Origin: Dorea_A amylophila
Lineage (GTDB): Bacteria > Bacillota > Clostridia > Lachnospirales > Lachnospiraceae
Direction of reading: 5' to 3'
Assembly: GCF_025567265.1 (NCBI RefSeq)
Contig: NZ_JAOQJW010000021.1
Span: 6,938-70,937, forward strand
Length of the DNA: 64,000 bases
Both the position numbers and the translations under genes were made by a program. Shown in pieces: positions 31,044 through 40,554 of this stretch; position 1 is the stretch's first letter, and each line of letters opens with the position of its first letter. The notes beneath the pieces are model-generated. The model did no database searches and was not told the DNA's origin. It was given only the letters and a program-made list of their open reading frames with translations.

Positions 31044-32327
31044 TTACAAAGTTACAATTCCGGCACGTACCAGATACTCTAATGACATCAGTATTCCAAG
31101 CTTGGCATGCGGCCAGGTGAGACCTCCCTGAAAATATACGGCATACGGCGGTTTGATCGGTCCGTCTGCGCTCAATTCGATGGATGATCCCTGAACGAAA
31201 GCACCTGCTGCCATGATAACGTCAGAATCATATCCCGGCATCGGCCATGGTTCCGGAGTTACATAGGAATCGACCGGTGCTGCTGCCTGAATTCCTTTGC
31301 AGAACTCAATGACGCCTTCCGGAATTCCAAATTCTACAGCCTGAATGATATCGTGTCTGCTTTCTGTGCTGTTTGGAATAACAGGGAACCCCAGTTTTTC
31401 ATAAATATTAGCTGCAAAGATCGCACCTTTTAGTGCAGCTGCTGCCACTGTCGGGGCAAGGAATAATCCCTGGTAAAAATCTTTCATGATACCAAGAGAT
31501 GCACCAACCTCTCTTCCGAGGCCCGGGGAAGTCAGTCGGTATCCGCATGCATCGATCAGATCTTCGCGACCCGCGATATACCCGCCGATCGGGGCAAGTC
31601 CCCCGCCGGGGTTCTTGATCAGTGAGCCGACTGTCATATCTGCACCGACATCACTTGGTTCGATCGTTTCGACAAACTCACCGTAACAGTTGTCCACCAT
31701 ACAGATCAGATCCGGTTTGAGCCGTTTGACAAATGCGATCAGCTCGCCGATCTGCTCAACCGAAAAGCTCGGTCGTGTCTGATAGCCTTTGGAACGCTGG
31801 ATTGCAACCATCTTTGTTTTCTCGTTGATTGCTTTTTCGATATTTTCGTAATCAAAGGTTCCGTCTTCCAGAAGATCTACCTGAGAGTAAGTAATGCCAT
31901 ATTCTGCAAGAGATCCATTTGACGGGCGGATACCGATGACTTCTTCCAACGTATCATATGGTTTTCCGGCAGGTGCCAGAAGCTCATCACCCGGTCTTAG
32001 GTTTGCTGCAAGAGCCAGTGCCAGTGCATGTGTTCCGCAAGTGATCTGCGGACGTACCAGAGCGCTTTCGGTATGGAAAATAGACGCATATACTTTTTCG
32101 AGGGTATCTCTTCCCTGGTCATCATAACCATAACCGCTGGCATAGTTAAAACATCCTGCGCTGACGCGGTTATCCTGCATTGCTTTTACTACTTTTAACT
32201 GATTGTATTCGGCAATCTCATCAATTTTTTCAAAACGTTTTTTCAGGTCTTTTTCTATTGTATTTCCGAACGAAAGGACTGTTTCACGGATGCCCATTTC
32301 GCTATAAATTGTGTTGATCGGTGTCAT
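31044..32327 (-). CDS. Methionine gamma-lyase-like PLP enzyme (YnbB/aluminium-resistance family)
   Basis: A 427-residue fold-type I PLP enzyme of the YnbB family. Visible marks are QITCGTHALALALAANLRPGDELL (PLP phosphate region), CMVDNCYGEF with the PLP-binding Asp (about 216-226), and the Lys in GSLIKNPGGG (about 235-244). In Clostridia and Bacilli it regularly lies near miaA/mutL (hfq-glnR side), as here. The substrate is unproven; the aluminium-resistance name is historical. Confidence 0.9.
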   Translation of the reverse strand: MTPINTIYSEMGIRETVLSFGNTIEKDLKKRFEKIDEIAEYNQLKVVKAMQDNRVSAGCFNYASGYGYDDQGRDTLEKVYASIFHTESALVRPQITCGTHALALALAANLRPGDELLAPAGKPYDTLEEVIGIRPSNGSLAEYGITYSQVDLLEDGTFDYENIEKAINEKTKMVAIQRSKGYQTRPSFSVEQIGELIAFVKRLKPDLICMVDNCYGEFVETIEPSDVGADMTVGSLIKNPGGGLAPIGGYIAGREDLIDACGYRLTSPGLGREVGASLGIMKDFYQGLFLAPTVAAAALKGAIFAANIYEKLGFPVIPNSTESRHDIIQAVEFGIPEGVIEFCKGIQAAAPVDSYVTPEPWPMPGYDSDVIMAAGAFVQGSSIELSADGPIKPPYAVYFQGGLTWPHAKLGILMSLEYLVRAGIVTL

Positions 32328-32389
32328 AATCTATATTTATCCTTCTTTCTGATTTTTTATTTTGATTTGTCGTAAATATTTTGAGAAAA

Positions 32390-32686
32390 TCACCGGACTT
32401 CCAGCAGCTTGAAACGCAGGGATTCACACATAGCATCAAATGTTGGATTAATGGATGGAATCTGTTTCAGAACCGTTTCTGCTTCACGGTACCTTCCCAT
32501 GTCATATAAAAGAGAAGCTTTATTAAGATCAAACATTGCCTGCTCGCCTTCGTACCGGATCATGGATTCCAGGCCGAGCAGTTCGCGGTAAGCAAAAGCA
32601 GTGTCCTGATTACGTGAATATATTTCCATCAGTTCATTCATTTTTTTCAAAAATTTGGATTTTCCTCTTAACTTTTTCTTCAGCAT
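32390..32686 (-). CDS. Small helical protein with TPR-like C-terminus
   Basis: I do not recognise a named family. The 98-residue protein has a very basic N-terminus (MLKKKLRGKSKFLKK) and then helices resembling one to two TPR-type repeats (ALF-like DLNKASLLYDMGRYREAETVLKQ, about 54-74). GGAGGG precedes the ATG and it overlaps the end of miaA by 7 bases, so it is translated with miaA. A role in RNA handling is only suggested by position and charge. Confidence 0.72.
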   Translation of the reverse strand: MLKKKLRGKSKFLKKMNELMEIYSRNQDTAFAYRELLGLESMIRYEGEQAMFDLNKASLLYDMGRYREAETVLKQIPSINPTFDAMCESLRFKLLEVR

Positions 32687-33624
32687 ATTCTTCCCTCCAG
32701 ATGCGAGAGCATTGCCTTTAGGATCCTGTCTTCATCATAATCATACACTTCTTTCTGAATCCACGTCACCTGACGTTCGCGCCGGAACCAGGTGAGCTGC
32801 CGTTTGGCAAAATGCCGGGTGTCACGTTTGATGGTATAGACAGCTGTGTCCAGATCACATTCCCCGTCAAGATATGCCAGGATTTCTTTATAACCGAGTC
32901 CCTGCATGGAAACCATCTCTTTCGTACAGCCAAGTTCTTTCAAATGTTTTACTTCGTCAACGAGTCCCTCTTCTATCATCTGGTCTACACGTCTGTCAAT
33001 TCTTGCATACAGCTGCTCTCTTGGCGCATTCAGAACAAAATAGACGAATTCATACGGGGATTCTTTCCGACGTTCCTCTTCGTTGTGTTCTGACATTTTC
33101 TGCCCGGTCTGACGGTAATATTCCAGCGCACGGATCACTCGTTTCACATTATTGGCGTGAATATCTTCTGCGGATTTCGGATCAACTTTCCGCAGCATAT
33201 TATGCAGGTATGCTGCCCCCTTTTCCTTTGCAAGATTTTCCAGCTCTGCCCGGTAAGTGTCATCCTGGGCGGTACCGGTGAAATCAATATCGTACAGTAA
33301 TGCCTGGATATAGAATCCTGTTCCGCCGACAACGATTGGAATATGTCCGTTGGCATAAATCTGCTCCATTGCATTTTTAGCCATCTGTTGAAATCGGACG
33401 ACATGGAATTCATCCCATGGTTTCAAATCATCTATCAGATAATGAGGAACACCCTGCATCTCTTCCGGGCGTATTTTGGCAGAACCAATATCCATGTACT
33501 CGTATACTTGCATGGAATCGGCAGAAATAATCTCCCCGCCAATCGCTTTTGCTAGTCCGATCGAAGCTTTTGTCTTCCCGACGGCCGTAGGCCCTGTTAG
33601 TACTACTAGTGGTTTCTTCTTCAT
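32680..33624 (-). CDS. miaA: tRNA dimethylallyltransferase
   Basis: MiaA adds a dimethylallyl group to N6 of A37 in tRNAs reading U-codons. The 314-residue protein has the P-loop GPTAVGKTKASI (residues 11-22), the ISADSMQVYEYMDIGSAK segment (about 33-50), PHYLIDD, VGGTGFYIQALL, and the C-terminal zinc/tRNA region (FAKRQLTWFRRE). It begins 2 bases after mutL. MiaB, which acts next on the same base, is encoded about 5 kb away in this window. Confidence 0.97.
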   Translation of the reverse strand: MKKKPLVVLTGPTAVGKTKASIGLAKAIGGEIISADSMQVYEYMDIGSAKIRPEEMQGVPHYLIDDLKPWDEFHVVRFQQMAKNAMEQIYANGHIPIVVGGTGFYIQALLYDIDFTGTAQDDTYRAELENLAKEKGAAYLHNMLRKVDPKSAEDIHANNVKRVIRALEYYRQTGQKMSEHNEEERRKESPYEFVYFVLNAPREQLYARIDRRVDQMIEEGLVDEVKHLKELGCTKEMVSMQGLGYKEILAYLDGECDLDTAVYTIKRDTRHFAKRQLTWFRRERQVTWIQKEVYDYDEDRILKAMLSHLEGRIC

Positions 33625-33625
33625 T

Positions 33626-35587
33626 TTATACGATCCTCTTGAATTTCTTTTCTAATTCTCTCTTTGTCATTGCGATAATGGTTGGTCTTCCATGCGGGCA
33701 ATGATAGGGGTTGTCCAATGATAACAGTTCACCGATCAACGCATCAACTTCCTGCACGGATAATTTCATATTTCCTTTTACGGCAGCCTTGCATGACATC
33801 GAAGCAATCTTTTCATCAATGAGATCTGGAGACTGATTGCGGGCAATCTCATCCGAAAGGCTGTCAAGCATTTGGATCAGCAGTTCTTTTTTCGCAATAC
33901 TGAACAGATTATCCGGAACAGCACGAACTGCATAAGAGTCCTGTCCGAACTCTTCAATCTCGAACCCTATCCTTGTAAACCGGTCCATATAAGTGTTCAG
34001 CAATTCTGCTTCCCGCATACTTAAATTCAATACAATCGGCGGACTGATCATCTGCGAGGTGAATTCCCTGGTTTGCATAGATTTCAGAGTTTTTTCATAC
34101 AGAACCCGTTCATGCGCTGCATGCTGATCGATAATATACAGACTGTTATCGTATTCTACCAGCCAGTAGGTTTCGAATACCTGACCGACTACTTTATATT
34201 TCTGCATGGCCTCTCTGGTAAGCAGATGATCTTCGAAAAGTTCCATTTGTTTTGGTGGTTCTGACGCAGTTGTCTGTGTTGATATTTGCGGTCTGACGGC
34301 AGTATTCTGCATGTAAGGTGTTTTTTCTTCTGCAATAGTTTGTATCGTATTTACCGGTTGTTTTGTTACAGCCTCTTCTTTTTTCTTCTTTTCTTCATGC
34401 TCAGCCAGTACCCGTTCTTTCATTTTGGACATGAAGTATTCCAGATTATGTTCCGGAGCAGATCGGACGGCAGGCTTTGGTTCCGGAGCAGATCGGACGA
34501 CTGTCTTTGGTTCCGGTGTAGACTGGACGGCAGGCTTTGGTTCCGGTGTAGACTGGATGGCAGGCTTTGGTTCCGGCATCTCTACATGCGGAATCAGTTC
34601 TTTTTCGTGAAGTCCCTGATCAACTGCCGAATAGATAGCGTTATAGACTTCCTGTTGATTGTTAAAGCGTAGTTCCATCTTCGTCGGATGTACATTGACA
34701 TCTACATGTTCTCCGTCAATCTCTATATGCAGTACCACAAACGGATATTTATGCTGCATGGTAAAATCCTTATATGCATCCTCGATGGCTCTGGAAATGA
34801 TACTGTTTCTGGCATACCGGCCATTCACATAATAATTTTCAAAATTCCGGTTTCCTCTGGAGATGATTGGTTTTCCTAAAAATCCGGTGATTTTAAGTCC
34901 CGGTGTATCATATTCTGCTTGCAGAAGATTTGAAGCAATTTCGCGTCCGTAAATGTGATAGATGACATCTTTCAACTTTCCGTTACCGGATGTATGTAAT
35001 TTGGATTGTCCGTTATTAATAAATTGAAACGAAATGTGTGGATGAGAAAGTGCAAGTCGCGTCATCAGGTCTCCGACATGGCTCGCTTCGGTCATCGGTG
35101 TTTTCAAAAACTTCCTTCGGGCAGGTGTGTTATAAAACAACTGCCGTATGATAAAGGTTGTTCCATCCGGTGCACCGGTATCTTCCAGAGTTTCTTCTTT
35201 GCCGCCTGCAATACGGTATAACGTGCCAAATGTCTGATCTTTTGTTTTTGTGATCAGTTCTACCTGTGCAACTGCCGAGATACTGGAAAGTGCCTCTCCG
35301 CGGAATCCCAGTGAACCGATGTGAAGCAGATCATCGACAGAACGGATCTTACTCGTTGAGTGCCGCAAAAACGCAGAGCGTACATCTTCCCGGTCTATTC
35401 CGCAGCCATTGTCTGTAATACGCATGAACGAGATCCCGCCATCCTTAATCTCTACGACAACTGCTGTAGCACCGGCATCAATGGCATTTTCCACCAGCTC
35501 TTTTACAACAGAAGCCGGTCGTTCGATCACTTCTCCTGCTGCAATCTTATCAATTGTAATCGGGTCTAACACCTGAATTTTACTCAT
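33626..35587 (-). CDS. mutL: DNA mismatch repair protein MutL
   Basis: MutL links MutS recognition to strand removal. The 653-residue protein has the GHKL ATPase N-terminus (ENAIDAGATAV, DNGCGID, RGEALSS, NVHPTK), a low-complexity Pro/Glu/Lys linker with four decapeptide repeats (about 340-380), and the C-terminal endonuclease domain. The metal motif is DQHAAHERVLYE, with SCKAAVKGN and PHGRPT, so it should be a nicking MutL. It lies 4 bases after mutS, with miaA next. Confidence 0.97.
   Translation of the reverse strand: MSKIQVLDPITIDKIAAGEVIERPASVVKELVENAIDAGATAVVVEIKDGGISFMRITDNGCGIDREDVRSAFLRHSTSKIRSVDDLLHIGSLGFRGEALSSISAVAQVELITKTKDQTFGTLYRIAGGKEETLEDTGAPDGTTFIIRQLFYNTPARRKFLKTPMTEASHVGDLMTRLALSHPHISFQFINNGQSKLHTSGNGKLKDVIYHIYGREIASNLLQAEYDTPGLKITGFLGKPIISRGNRNFENYYVNGRYARNSIISRAIEDAYKDFTMQHKYPFVVLHIEIDGEHVDVNVHPTKMELRFNNQQEVYNAIYSAVDQGLHEKELIPHVEMPEPKPAIQSTPEPKPAVQSTPEPKTVVRSAPEPKPAVRSAPEHNLEYFMSKMKERVLAEHEEKKKKEEAVTKQPVNTIQTIAEEKTPYMQNTAVRPQISTQTTASEPPKQMELFEDHLLTREAMQKYKVVGQVFETYWLVEYDNSLYIIDQHAAHERVLYEKTLKSMQTREFTSQMISPPIVLNLSMREAELLNTYMDRFTRIGFEIEEFGQDSYAVRAVPDNLFSIAKKELLIQMLDSLSDEIARNQSPDLIDEKIASMSCKAAVKGNMKLSVQEVDALIGELLSLDNPYHCPHGRPTIIAMTKRELEKKFKRIV
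34451..34570. repeat. Four tandem 30-bp repeats in the MutL linker
   Basis: Four units of 30 bases start with TTCCGG at 34451, 34481, 34511 and 34541. They encode decapeptides of the form PEPKPAxxSx in the MutL interdomain linker. Units differ at a few sites: 1 and 2 share one variant, 3 and 4 another. A fifth partial copy starts at 34571. Confidence 0.9.
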
Positions 35588-35590
35588 CGT

Positions 35591-38239
35591 TTACCACCTG
35601 TTTTTTAGTTTGTTCTGAAGTTGATATAATGTATTCAATGCATCGATCGGAGTCAGATTGGCAAGATCCAGTTCTTTGATCTCCTTGATGACATCATCAT
35701 CTTTTACAGTATCAAAAAGTGACATCTGGGCAAGATCTACCTCATCAAAATGCTTTGCCTTTGGTTTGGATGTTTCCTGCCCCTGCACTTCGATCTCTTT
35801 GATCTTACCGGTTACATCTGCCTGTACCAGTTCTTCTACGATCTCTTTTGCCCTGTCTGTAACTGACTGCGGAACACCTGCAAGCCTTGCAACCTGGATT
35901 CCGTAACTTTTATCCGCACCGCCCTTGACAATCTTACGCAGGAAGATGATATCGTCACCTTTTTCCTTTACGGCAATACAGTAATTGTTAACATTTTCAA
36001 TTTTTCCTTCCAGTTCAGTCAGCTCATGATAATGTGTTGCAAATAAAGTTTTTGCTCCTAACAATTTGCTGTTACTGATATATTCAATCACTGCCCAGGC
36101 AATACTCAAACCGTCAAAGGTACTGGTACCGCGCCCAATCTCATCAAGGATCAGAAGGCTCTTATTCGTCGCATTTCGGAGAATATTGGCCACTTCTGTC
36201 ATCTCCACCATGAAGGTACTCTGTCCGCTTGCAAGGTCATCTGAAGCACCTACACGGGTAAAGATACGGTCAACCACACCGATATTTGCCGAAGAAGCAG
36301 GGACAAACGAACCGATCTGTGCCATCAGGACAATCAGGGCTGTCTGTCTCATGTATGTTGATTTACCGGCCATATTCGGACCCGTAATAATGGAAATCCG
36401 TTCCTTTTTGTCATTCAGATATGTATCGTTACAGATGAACATGTCATTGGAGATCATCTTTTCGACTACCGGATGACGGCCGTCTTTGATATCAATGAGT
36501 CCTTTGTCATTCATCTTTGGTCTGACATAATTATTTTGTTCTGCAACCAGTGCAAGAGAGGCAAATGCGTCTAATTTTGCAATGGCTTTAGCCGTCTTCT
36601 GGATGCGGACAACTTCTTTTCCGATAGTATCTCTGACTTCGGAATAAAGCTGGTATTCAAGAGCATACAACTTATCTTCTGCACCAAGAATCGTATCTTC
36701 CAGCTCTTTTAATTCCGGTATGATATAGCGCTCTGCATTGGCAAGCGTCTGTTTTCTTGTATAATAATCCGGCACCAGATTTTTGAATGAATTGGTAACT
36801 TCCAGATAATAGCCGAATACTTTGTTATATTTAATACGCAGGTTCTTGATACCGGTCTTTTCACGTTCTTCTGTTTCCAGCTTTGCCAGCCAGTCTTTCC
36901 CGTCAGATTTGGCGTTGCGGAGTTTGTCCACTTCTGCATTGTAACCGTCTTTGATAATGCCGCCTTCTTTCATGGCGATCGGCGGATCTTCTTTGATGGA
37001 ATCACTGACCAGCTTGCACAGATCTCCGAGCGTATCCAGTTCTTCATTCAATTCCTTTAAAAGAGGTGTCTGCATATCATTCAAGATATATTTTATATGC
37101 GGAAGCATTGCAAGAGAACTTTGGAATGCGATCAGATCTCTTGGATTCGCAGACTGATATGTGATCCTGCACACAAGCCGTTCCAGATCATAGACCGGTG
37201 AAAGGTATTCACGGATCTCCTCTCTGGAAATTGCATTTTTCACTAATTCATCTACAGCATCCAGTCGTTTTTCAATAGCGCTCTTGTCAATCAACGGCTG
37301 TTCAATATATTTGCGCAGGGTTCTTGCACCCATGGCAGTCTTCGTCTTATCCAGCACCCACAGAAGGGAACCTCTTTTCTGTTTGTCACGCAGTGTTTCA
37401 CACAGCTCCAGATTTCGTCTGGTTGAGCTGTCCAAAAGCATATATTTTCCGGAAGCATAGATTGTCAGGTGGGAAATGTGTGATAAATCTCGTTTTTGTG
37501 TCTCCACCAAATACTGCATGAGTGCACCGGCTGCAATTACACCGCAGTCATAATCGGTAAGTCCCAGTCCTTCAATCGTACCGGCATGGAAATGTTCTTT
37601 CAAAACACGTTCACAGACTGCATCGTCGAAATACCATGAATCCAGAGAATATACGGTAATTCCAAGCTTTTCTTTTAACAATTCAAAATCCATACCGCTC
37701 ATATAAAAGGCTTCATTACAGATCAGCTCTGACGGCATGAACTTATAGATCTCGTCAAACAATTTCTCAGAATTTTCAATCTCGGTTACCATGTACTCGC
37801 CGGTTGATACATCGGCGACAGATACGCCGTAATGATCCGATGCGTAAGCGATACACATGATATAATTATTCTTTGTTTCATCCAGTGCCTGCGTGTCCAG
37901 GTTGGTTCCGGGAGTTACGATTCTTACAACATCCCTTTTTACAATTCCTTTTGCAGCAGCCGGATCTTCCAACTGTTCACAGATGGCCACTTTATAACCT
38001 TTGGATACCAGTCTGTTCAGATATCCGTCCACTGCGTGATACGGGACACCGCACATTGGTGCGCGTTCTTTCAGTCCGCAGTTCTTTCCGGTTAATGTAA
38101 TCTCCAGTTCTTTGGATGCAGTCAACGCATCGTCAAAGAACATTTCATAAAAGTCTCCCAATCTATAAAAGAGGATGCAGTCCGGATATTCTTTTTTCGT
38201 CTGCATATATTGCTGCATCATTGGTGTTAATTCTGCCAC
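35591..38239 (-). CDS. mutS: DNA mismatch repair protein MutS
   Basis: MutS binds mispairs and small loops. The 882-residue protein starts MAELTPMMQQYM, with the mismatch-reading motif YRLGDFYEMF (Phe-x-Glu in the Phe-Tyr-Glu core). It has GVPYHAVDGYLNRL, the connector and lever regions, and the ATPase with ITGPNMAGKSTYMRQ and LLILDEIGRGTSTFDG. The start is taken as GTG 38239 because AGAGGAG lies 8 bases before it and the family begins here; an in-frame ATG at 38260 precedes that site. It is followed directly by mutL and miaA. Confidence 0.97.
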   Translation of the reverse strand: MAELTPMMQQYMQTKKEYPDCILFYRLGDFYEMFFDDALTASKELEITLTGKNCGLKERAPMCGVPYHAVDGYLNRLVSKGYKVAICEQLEDPAAAKGIVKRDVVRIVTPGTNLDTQALDETKNNYIMCIAYASDHYGVSVADVSTGEYMVTEIENSEKLFDEIYKFMPSELICNEAFYMSGMDFELLKEKLGITVYSLDSWYFDDAVCERVLKEHFHAGTIEGLGLTDYDCGVIAAGALMQYLVETQKRDLSHISHLTIYASGKYMLLDSSTRRNLELCETLRDKQKRGSLLWVLDKTKTAMGARTLRKYIEQPLIDKSAIEKRLDAVDELVKNAISREEIREYLSPVYDLERLVCRITYQSANPRDLIAFQSSLAMLPHIKYILNDMQTPLLKELNEELDTLGDLCKLVSDSIKEDPPIAMKEGGIIKDGYNAEVDKLRNAKSDGKDWLAKLETEEREKTGIKNLRIKYNKVFGYYLEVTNSFKNLVPDYYTRKQTLANAERYIIPELKELEDTILGAEDKLYALEYQLYSEVRDTIGKEVVRIQKTAKAIAKLDAFASLALVAEQNNYVRPKMNDKGLIDIKDGRHPVVEKMISNDMFICNDTYLNDKKERISIITGPNMAGKSTYMRQTALIVLMAQIGSFVPASSANIGVVDRIFTRVGASDDLASGQSTFMVEMTEVANILRNATNKSLLILDEIGRGTSTFDGLSIAWAVIEYISNSKLLGAKTLFATHYHELTELEGKIENVNNYCIAVKEKGDDIIFLRKIVKGGADKSYGIQVARLAGVPQSVTDRAKEIVEELVQADVTGKIKEIEVQGQETSKPKAKHFDEVDLAQMSLFDTVKDDDVIKEIKELDLANLTPIDALNTLYQLQNKLKNRW

Positions 38240-38267
38240 TTTTTTTACTCCTCTGATCATTTAAATT

Positions 38268-38726
38268 TTACATTTCATTATAGCATTTATATTTTGAATT
38301 TAAAAGGATAGATTTTTTCAAAAACTGAGGCTTTTCTTCATCATACAGAAGATAAAGAATATTGGCGCTCAGATAGATCCCTGCTGCGCAGAGACATGTA
38401 AATAGCATGGTGTACGGCAGACATATCTGACCAAACAACTGAAATGGCATACAGCTGTAATCCCATACATGAAGTGCAAACCATTTATTTACGATAATAC
38501 CTGTAATGAATTCTGCTGCTGTTACAAAGATGCTGCAGCGGAATACCTGCAGAAGAAAATCATCCTGCCAGTGTACCTGCTGTCCCTGATAGGAGAAAAA
38601 CATCATACAGATCCCGCCCAGCACGAACATGGACCAGTGGGAAAAACCACGGAAAAGAATTTCCAGCGTATAATAGATCCAGCCACCGATCCCCCACAAA
38701 AATAAATACTCACTGATTTTTTTCAT
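38268..38726 (-). CDS. Putative ABC-transporter type IV membrane protein (CmpB-like)
   Basis: A 152-residue membrane protein with about four segments (about 8-28, 33-45, 62-84, 105-130). FLWGIGGWIYYTLEILFRG and IVNKWFALHVWDYS match the PF06541 putative permease family. No ATPase partner is nearby, so the transporter name is only a family label. Its SD sequence (GAGGGCG) lies inside the 3' arm of a terminator-like hairpin after miaB, so expression may depend on read-through. It precedes mutS by 29 bases. Confidence 0.78.
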   Translation of the reverse strand: MKKISEYLFLWGIGGWIYYTLEILFRGFSHWSMFVLGGICMMFFSYQGQQVHWQDDFLLQVFRCSIFVTAAEFITGIIVNKWFALHVWDYSCMPFQLFGQICLPYTMLFTCLCAAGIYLSANILYLLYDEEKPQFLKKSILLNSKYKCYNEM

Positions 38727-38728
38727 AC

Positions 38729-38775
38729 AAAAACGCCCTCACTATCTTGTTGATATTACATAGTTTGAGCGTTTT
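38729..38775 (-). terminator. Terminator-like hairpin after miaB
   Basis: On the minus strand, AAAACGCTCAAACTA pairs mostly with TAGTGAGGGCGTTTT, followed by a T. The 3' arm includes the ribosome site of the next gene, so the hairpin may also control that gene. Confidence 0.65.
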
Positions 38776-38795
38776 CATGGTTAATTATAATACAT

Positions 38796-40241
38796 TTATT
38801 CTGCCAGTTCTCCCAGATAATAGAAACCTTTGCATTCCGTCAGTCTGACATCGGCAAGCCGTCCAATCATTCCCTTATCACCTTTGATGTGTACCAGCAG
38901 ATTATTACTTAAACGTCCTGTTACCATGGATGGGTCGTGTTCACTTACCGATTCGATCAGAGCGGTCTGAATGGTTCCTTCATGTACAGCGCATACTTCT
39001 GCCGCAATCGTATGTACTTCTTTCAGCAGTCGGTCAAAACGGTTTTTGACCACATCTTCCGGTACCTGGTCTTCCATCACGGCGGCAGGTGTTCCGGTAC
39101 GTTTTGAATAGATGAAAGTGAATACGCTGTCATAACGCACTTTTCTTACAATATCCATAGTTTCTTCGAAGTCTTCTTCTGTCTCTCCCGGGAAACCAAC
39201 GATGATATCAGTTGTAAGAGACACATCCGGAACATTCTTGCGGATTTTTTCTACCAGTTCCAGATACTGCTCTTTTGTATAATGACGATTCATCTTCTTT
39301 AAGATACGGCTGCTTCCGGACTGTACCGGCAGATGCAGGTGTTTGCAGATCTTTTTGGATCTTCCCATAACTTCAATGAGTTCATCAGATAAATCCTTTG
39401 GATGAGACGTCATAAAACGGATACGCTCCAATCCTTCGATCTGCTCGATCTTCTCCAAAAGCCGGGCAAACGTAATCGGATTTTCCAGATTCTTTCCGTA
39501 TGAATTGACGTTCTGACCAAGCAGCATGACTTCAACCACACCATCTGCAACCAGCTGGCGGATTTCCGATATGATTGCCTCCGGGTCACGGCTTCTTTCT
39601 CTTCCACGTACATATGGGACGATACAGTAACTGCAGAAATTATTGCATCCGAACATGATATTTACTCCGGATTTAAAGGAATATTTGCGGTCATTCGGAA
39701 GGTTTTCAACAATCTTGTCGGTATCTTTCCAGATATCGATCACCATACGTTGTGATTCAAACCGTGTCACGATCAGTTCGGCAAATTTGAAAATATTATG
39801 TGTTCCGAAGATAATATCCACATAGCGGTAACTTGTTTTCAGCTTTTCTACAACCTCCGGTTCCTGCATCATACAGCCGCAGAGACCGATCATCATATGC
39901 GGATTTTTCTTCTTTCTTGGTTTTAACTGTCCGAGACGTCCGTAGACACGCATGTTGGCGTTCTCTCTTACCGTACAGGTGTTGAAAATGATAAAGTCAG
40001 CCTCATCTTCAGGCGCTTCTACATAACCGATCTTTTCTAGGATTCCACAGAGTTTTTCGGAATCACGGGCGTTCATCTGACAACCGAATGTTGTGACACA
40101 GAATGTCAGCGGACGTCCCAGTTCTTCGGATTCGCGCTGTACATAAGCTTTTGCTTTTTCGATAAAATAATACTGACGGGCAGTATCATCCGCAGGCGGT
40201 TCTTTTGTAATATCTATATCGTAATTCATAGTATTAAGCAT
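38796..40241 (-). CDS. miaB: tRNA-i6A37 methylthiotransferase
   Basis: MiaB adds a methylthio group to i6A37 in tRNA, using two [4Fe-4S] clusters and SAM. The 481-residue protein has the N-terminal UPF0004 domain with its three Cys (TFGCQMNARD, FNTCTVRENA, GLCGCMMQ), the radical SAM motif CNNFCSYCIVPYVRGRERS (about 199-217), and a C-terminal TRAM domain (about 415-478). AAAGGAG precedes the ATG. It works on the product of MiaA. Its transcript appears to end at the hairpin at 38729-38775. Confidence 0.97.
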   Translation of the reverse strand: MLNTMNYDIDITKEPPADDTARQYYFIEKAKAYVQRESEELGRPLTFCVTTFGCQMNARDSEKLCGILEKIGYVEAPEDEADFIIFNTCTVRENANMRVYGRLGQLKPRKKKNPHMMIGLCGCMMQEPEVVEKLKTSYRYVDIIFGTHNIFKFAELIVTRFESQRMVIDIWKDTDKIVENLPNDRKYSFKSGVNIMFGCNNFCSYCIVPYVRGRERSRDPEAIISEIRQLVADGVVEVMLLGQNVNSYGKNLENPITFARLLEKIEQIEGLERIRFMTSHPKDLSDELIEVMGRSKKICKHLHLPVQSGSSRILKKMNRHYTKEQYLELVEKIRKNVPDVSLTTDIIVGFPGETEEDFEETMDIVRKVRYDSVFTFIYSKRTGTPAAVMEDQVPEDVVKNRFDRLLKEVHTIAAEVCAVHEGTIQTALIESVSEHDPSMVTGRLSNNLLVHIKGDKGMIGRLADVRLTECKGFYYLGELAE

Positions 40242-40322
40242 TCTCTTTGCTCCTTTGTATTATTCATTATTAGTCTTTCACAGAAAGTGAAGACAACAGC
40301 TTTTTGCAGGATGTATGGCAAT

Positions 40323-40505
40323 CTAGACAAATTGCTGTATGTCTGAATCATATGCATAATCAATCAACTTCAAAGCACTTATAATTTCTTCTTTATTGAC
40401 ATTCATATCGTCACATAAAGCATCCAGGCTGTGATAATAGTCTCTTAGTTTTGTATTGACCACACTGAGTAACAGCATGGGATCTCTGGGTAATCCGTTT
40501 GCCAT
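40323..40505 (-). CDS. DUF4250 protein
   Basis: A 60-residue helical protein of DUF4250. It contains PRDPMLLLSVVNTKLRDYY and a helical C-terminus (NVNKEEIISALKLIDY) reminiscent of a small DNA-binding or adaptor helix pair. Single gene between the cyclo-ligase and miaB. GGAGTG precedes the ATG. No function is known. Confidence 0.85.
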   Translation of the reverse strand: MANGLPRDPMLLLSVVNTKLRDYYHSLDALCDDMNVNKEEIISALKLIDYAYDSDIQQFV

Positions 40506-40554
40506 TCTGGCTCACTCCTTTAAGTATTATATTTTTTCATATCTTAATCAGAAA

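Noticed and set aside
34451..34570. Direct repeats resembling a CRISPR array
   Set aside because: The repeats are contiguous without spacers, lie inside MutL coding sequence and are in phase with the reading frame.
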